In this document: positions 59,178-64,000 of the stretch, in pieces
Position numbering within the stretch: position 1 is the first letter of the stretch
Layout of the letters: each line of letters starts with the position of its first letter
NCBI GenBank assembly: GCA_027924585.1
Contig: BSBM01000361.1
Coordinates: 63,331,501 to 63,395,500, forward strand
Direction of reading: 5' to 3'
Source: Larix kaempferi
Lineage: Eukaryota > Streptophyta > Pinopsida > Pinales > Pinaceae
Length of the DNA: 64,000 nucleotides
The notes under the pieces: generated by a model
Told to the model about the DNA's origin: nothing
What the model saw: the letters and a program-made list of their open reading frames with translations, nothing else
The model's database searches: none
Translations under genes and position numbers: made by a program

Positions 59178-61056
59178 CACAAAATTTCAATGGACTGAAC
59201 CCTGTTAACAAGCCTTCGAAACTCTGAAGGCCAAGCTATCAGTGGCACCAATACTTAGGGGCCCCAATTGGTCCCTTCCTTTCCATATATCCACTGATGC
59301 TTTCGACATAGCCATAGGGGCAATTTTAGGTCAAAGAGAGGGACAAACATCACATGCCATTTACTTTGCTAGTAAAAATCTGACTCCTACAAAATTGAAA
59401 TATACTATTACTGAAAAAGAATTTCTAGCAGTAGTCTACGCCATCAACAAGTTTCATCATTATATCACATGATATGAAATTTTTATACACACTGACCACT
59501 CTGCCATCAGGTTTTTGATGAATAAACCTATCACCAATGTCAGAGTGACTCGATGGCTTCTGTTGTTGCAAGAATTTAACATCACCATTATTGATCGTCC
59601 CAGTCGAGAGAATGTAGTAGCTGATTTCCTCTCTCAGATTCAAATTAACGATAATGCCAGCCCTGTTGATGATAGCTTCCCAGATGAACATTTGTTCGCT
59701 GTATCTGTTCGAACCCCATGGTTTGCGGACATAGCCAATTATTTAGCAATTGGAAAGCTACCTAACCATTTTTCCCCACCTGAGAAACATAGGATCATAG
59801 TTCAAAGTTCCAATTATTCTTGGGTGGATAATGATATCTTTCATACTAGTCCTGACCTTATTATTAGGTGATGCGTACAGGAGGATGAGATGGTAGAGAT
59901 CCTACATGCATGTCATGGTGGACCTTGCGGTGGGCATTTTTCTGATAAGAGAACAACATACAAAGTGTTGCACTCTGGGTATTATTGGCCAAGCATCTTT
60001 AAAGATGCTGCCAAATATGTCAAGGGATGTGACAGTTGTCAAAGAATGGGTAGACCTACACCATCCGATGAGATGCCTTTACAACCCCAAGTTATGATTG
60101 AGCCTTTTGAAAAATGGGCTCTAGATTTCGTTTGTCCAATCTCCCCTATGTATCGCAAGAAGAAGTACATTCTAGTTTGTACAGATTATGTCACCAAATG
60201 GGTAGAAGCTAAAGCTTTATTCCGAGCCATAGAGAAATCTGTGGTGGAATTCATTTATGAAGAAATATTTACCTGATTCGGTGTACCCAGGGAAATTGTA
60301 ACCGATCAAGGATCTCAGTTTACCTCCAAATTAATGAAAGAGCTGACTGAAAAATATGGTATTAGACATTGTAAATATTCACCATACCATCCGCAAGCCA
60401 ATGGTAAGGTAGAATCCACCAACAAAGTATTAGAAGCCATCCTGACTAAGAATATCCAGTTACACCACAAAGACTGGGCATATAGGCTTCCAGAAGCCTT
60501 GTGGGCCTATAGAATAACTTGGAGGAACATTACTGGTCACACACCTTGTGAACTCGTTTATGGTAAACAAGTTCTTCTACCCATTGAATTTCAATTCAAA
60601 ACATTTCGTATGGCTGCACAATTAGGGATGAACCTGGAAGAAGCACAGAGACAATGAATCCTGCAAATAAACGAATTAGACGAGATTAGGCAAGATGCTA
60701 TTCAACGCACAATCTTAATACAAAACCAATGCAAAAAATAGCATGATAGATACATTAAACAAAAACAATTCAAAACTGGATACTGGGCACTACTTTTTGA
60801 TTCAAGATACAAAAACTTTAAAGGTAAACTAACTACTCATTGGATGGGTCCATATGAAATTGTTACAACCTTTGATAATGGATCCGTTAAAATTAAGACA
60901 ATTGATGGTTCGCAAGTTTCTTTTGTTTTAAATGGACATAGACTTAGAATTTATAATCAACCAATATCTAAACAAGATTTTGTGTAGAATGCCTTACAGC
61001 AAGAGGAAATGGAACCGGTAGAAGAGGAAGTCATTCCTCCTCCTCCTAGTCCTTGA
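59176..61056 (+). pseudogene. RNase H-integrase fragment of pol, unit 4
   Basis: It has the common stops plus a private CGA to TGA stop at 60655-60657 (after EEAQRQ). Other private changes are ATG to CTG near 59224 (ATGAAGGCC reads CTGAAGGCC), and Gly to Cys in DFVCPIS near 60132. The integrase triad is retained. Confidence 0.88.
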
Positions 61057-62201
61057 ATTATTTTGGGTTATCTTCTTTTGTATATATGTAAATATGTTTT
61101 TTTGATTTTCAATAATAAAGGGTCATTTCTAACAACTGATTACATTTTTTTACAGGAAATATATTATGATAAGTTTGTAAAATGTTGTCAATGAAACAAG
61201 AAGACTCTTTTTCCTTTCGTTAATTTGAAAATTTTACATAACTTGTTTTGCACATATGCTTTTGTTTTGAATAAAATTTGAATCATCTAATAAGTGGTTT
61301 TGCAGCTTAATTACAATAACCCTATCTTTTTAATCAGCTCATGCGATATTATGTGAAAATGGAAGTGCTCTAAAAAAGAAATACTTATAGTTCTCCTTCT
61401 CTTTCGGTTATTGTTAAAAATTGAAAATTTATAGTGAAAGGATAAAGCATTCTTGATATCATTTGTAACCACTTTATTTTATGATTCAATATATGGTATT
61501 TGATTTAGACATGCACATTTCTGATTTATTATTAAAACAGTTGCTCAAAGACCTACTTTAATTATTATGATCTCCACAAAACTCTATCTTACACCTATGG
61601 ACTGCTAGTTCATCCTGGACTCATTATCAAAACTTGTCTCTAAAGCACCTTTAAAAGGTAGCCTAAAAGTGAGTGATATTTTCTATTTTGTGGGGAACAT
61701 TATTGGCCTTTTATGAAGAAGATAGACTGTGAAGTCAAAGAATAGCTTTAGGTTATTATCTTTTGGCATGATCTGTAATTTAGGCCATTATAAATAAAGT
61801 TACTCATAAGGTTTGTGCTAAAAATTTGAATTATGTGTTTAACAGGCTTAACACACTCTAGTGCCAACCAGCTTCCTTACTAAAAATATCATTATACGAA
61901 GCAAACCTGCCGAGGTACTGAACAGGCTCGCTGGCAGCGGGTCCATGCTAAGTAAAATCTTAAACAAGGAAGCTCGGTAAATGAAAGTAAACCTGTCGGG
62001 GTACTGAACAGGCTCGCTGGCAGCGGGGCTATGCTTGCATGGTACCAAGATAAACCCGCCGGGGTACTGAACAGGCCTGCTGGCAGCGGGTCAATATCGG
62101 GTAAAAGAGGTTTGGTTAATGCATTGCTATTCACATAACTCATAAAAAACCTAAGTATACAAACACATGTTTAGGCTGATTATTTATACTGTCATTCGAT
62201 A

Positions 62202-62414
62202 ATGGCTGTGAGTTGGAATTGGACCCCGTCATCTAATTCAAACAAATACCTAGGATATGACTATCCTAGAAATGGGACCCATAATTATAGTAGATCTCAA
62301 AAACTTGACGGTGAACCTTATCTATTGCCCATTGATGAGACCTGGCCCATTGAGAATCCCTTCCAGTATCCTTTCAATAGTGGATGGAAGCAGAGGTTAC
62401 TGAGTAAAAGATGA
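62202..62414 (+). CDS. Small 70-codon ORF of unknown function, unit 4 (doubtful)
   Basis: Third intact copy of the aromatic-rich small ORF; same length and predicted peptide as in units 2 and 3. Confidence 0.3.
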   Translation: MAVSWNWTPSSNSNKYLGYDYPRNGTHNYSRSQKLDGEPYLLPIDETWPIENPFQYPFNSGWKQRLLSKR

Positions 62415-63637
62415 CAGCATAGCTAGGACTTCCTTGGATGACAAGAGATCTTTACAATGAGTCATGGACGACTAGTTTTCCTATGGAATTTTTCGCATCT
62501 CTTACATTATTATTCTTCATATGGTCTTGTAAGAACTGTTGTATTCTTTTTGATGAATGTACATATCTGAATCATCTACATTTATTTAGTTAATATTTCA
62601 TTTTGAAAATTATCATAGTATTTTAGAAGCTATCTGTAAGACTTTCAATTGAATTTTTTTAATATTAATCATTTTCTCTTTGATGGCTTGAGGACACACC
62701 ATATTTTCGGTTTGGGGGAAGATTAGAACTGTTCTTACTTGTTGAATATTTATGAAAATTTTATTTATCTCTGATAAAATGATAGGTGTTTTCAGGTTAA
62801 TGTAAAAGCAGAAGAAAGATTGATCTAATCAAGAACAAAAGAGGAACGCAACTAAAAGATCCATAAAAGCAAAGTTTACATCATCTTTTGTGCACTAATA
62901 GCTTTAGAAATTCTCTGCAAATTCAGCTTCGGTTAGCATCAACAATAAAGATCTTGTATAGACAAAAGTCTGTATGAAGGATTGAATGACGGGTCGAATG
63001 CCGATTCGAACGAGGCAAATAAACAACATTTTGAATGGAGTGCTGAATGAAACCATAACCTATAACAACTTTATTTAATATGCCAAGATGTTCAAATTTG
63101 AATATTATTGATAAGTTAATTGGCTAATTATGACAGGGATCAATCAAATGTCGATTTCACAAATGGATTCATTCTCTTATCCATCTCGCCTCCATTAAAG
63201 GAATGGATTATGCATCATTGTAAATCATTGCATGACCTCCATTTGGTCTTACTTATCCTGTTGTACGACCTGCCACCATATTTATCAAATCATGATCTCT
63301 CATGTGTAATCTATTTTCATTACGTGAATTACATTCAACCTGTCCAAAGCTCGGCTTTGGACATGGTCGAATATATTATAAACCACACGTATTCAGTGGA
63401 TTCACGCACTTCTACGCTGGCACTTGACTCAAGATCTTCGAATGACAGGTGCGATCTTTTAAGCATGCCAAGCCCTTGTCCATTGTCGTTCAAACATTCA
63501 AATGGACCTTAGTTTAAATTGATGATTGCGCGAATTCCGCCTCAGTCTGTTCGCTCTCCATCTTTTTGTTGAGCCGCGTCCTCTGCAATTTCTTGCACCT
63601 CTTGTATCCATTTGCATCCCCCCGTCCTCTGTCAACA

Positions 63638-64000
63638 ATGCCGATTCGTTATGATCCTGGAAGCTACCAGGACCTCCTCCGTATTTCCGAGTTTAAAGCC
63701 TATTGTCAAGTGTTTTTGCAAGCGAGTTGAGATCCGTTTCTCCGTCTTCTCCAAGGCCACGACCACAAAATTTCACTACTGTTCGCTAATGGTTTTGATG
63801 GCAAGATGACCAAAGTTGGCCATCTCACTTTCTCCGTGACAGAAGAATCCATCTCATTGGCCACCAAGATCCCAAGGGAAGGTGCCCGATGGCACAAACA
63901 TCTCTTCCTCCCACGGAAGGCTCACGAATTTTCCTTGAAGGCCGATTTTCAACACGTTGCTGGTACCAAAGGATTCCACAAGGAATGGGTCAAGCCAGAA
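63638..64000 (+). pseudogene. Env-position ORF, unit 4, cut by window end
   Basis: ATG 63638 with the shared TGA at codon 31 (63728-63730). The long frame restarts at ATG 63806 and is open to the last base of the window (GFHKEWVKPE). Confidence 0.6.

Larger units (their letters stand above)
59175..64000 (+). repeat. Tandem unit 4, partial (4,826 bp to window end)
   Basis: The unit continues past the window, so the array size is unknown. In some places it carries unit 1-like bases (ATCAGCTCATG near 61335, GCATCTCTTAC near 62497) and elsewhere those of units 2-3 (DAFDIAIG, KQVLLPIEF), which suggests mosaicism. Confidence 0.93.

Noticed and set aside
39076-64000. Three or four separate full gypsy insertions
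   Set aside because: Units have no complete LTR, PBS, gag or target duplication between them and share identical junctions; tandem amplification explains them better.

Overview
This window looks like repeat-dense nuclear DNA from a seed plant, and a large-genome gymnosperm such as a conifer is my best guess. It has no bacterial gene organisation. I see plant-type LTR retrotransposons (Ty1/copia and Ty3/gypsy), a plant LINE and a BED/DUF659-type hAT transposon, nested in one another, with AT-rich intergenic sequence between. No intact host gene is visible. The only host-gene-like signal is one terminal-exon-like segment near the left edge (437-577, minus strand). I found no rRNA, tRNA or CRISPR.

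Layout. 1-3080: AT-rich DNA with nested duplications (132-577) and a ~60-bp minisatellite (1461-1750). 3089-3134: a compact hammerhead-ribozyme-like motif. 3172-7696: a gypsy-type element without visible pol, with a 5'-truncated LTR, degenerate PBS, PPT and full 3' LTR. 9079-11142: an old LTR-like block ending beside a degenerate PBS. 11485-16838: a copia element with exact 5-bp target duplications and 584-bp LTRs, carrying gag-protease-integrase but only the start of RT; the rest is replaced by an ~89-bp tandem repeat. 16844-20300: old AT-rich DNA with a diverged ~1.1-kb direct duplication. 20300-29726: a decayed LINE on the minus strand, split by a hAT transposon (23091-27693) that itself holds a ~0.9-kb insertion. 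29727-31904: a second copia element sitting in the LINE and cut off on its right by a gypsy element.

31905-64000 is the most striking part. An Athila/Tat-like gypsy element begins with a long LTR, a tRNA-Asp-type PBS and a gag-pol frame. From 39076 its 3' half (RNase H, integrase, spacer, env-position ORF, PPT and the first 784 bp of the 3' LTR) repeats head to tail: 6,631 bp, 6,734 bp, 6,734 bp and a fourth copy running off the window. At every junction the LTR stops about 22 bp downstream of its TATA box and passes, through a 3-bp AGA overlap, directly into RNase H. Each internal unit is therefore U3 promoter - RNase H - integrase - spacer - env-like ORF - PPT - U3. The parent gag-pol (34946-40957) is one 2,004-codon frame with no frameshift and 15 internal stops, most explicable by C-to-T or G-to-A transitions, as expected from decay of methylated DNA.

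How the parts relate: the elements are independent mobile elements, nested in the order LINE, then hAT and copia-2 within the LINE, then gypsy within copia-2, then local tandem amplification of the gypsy 3' half. None looks autonomous as read here.
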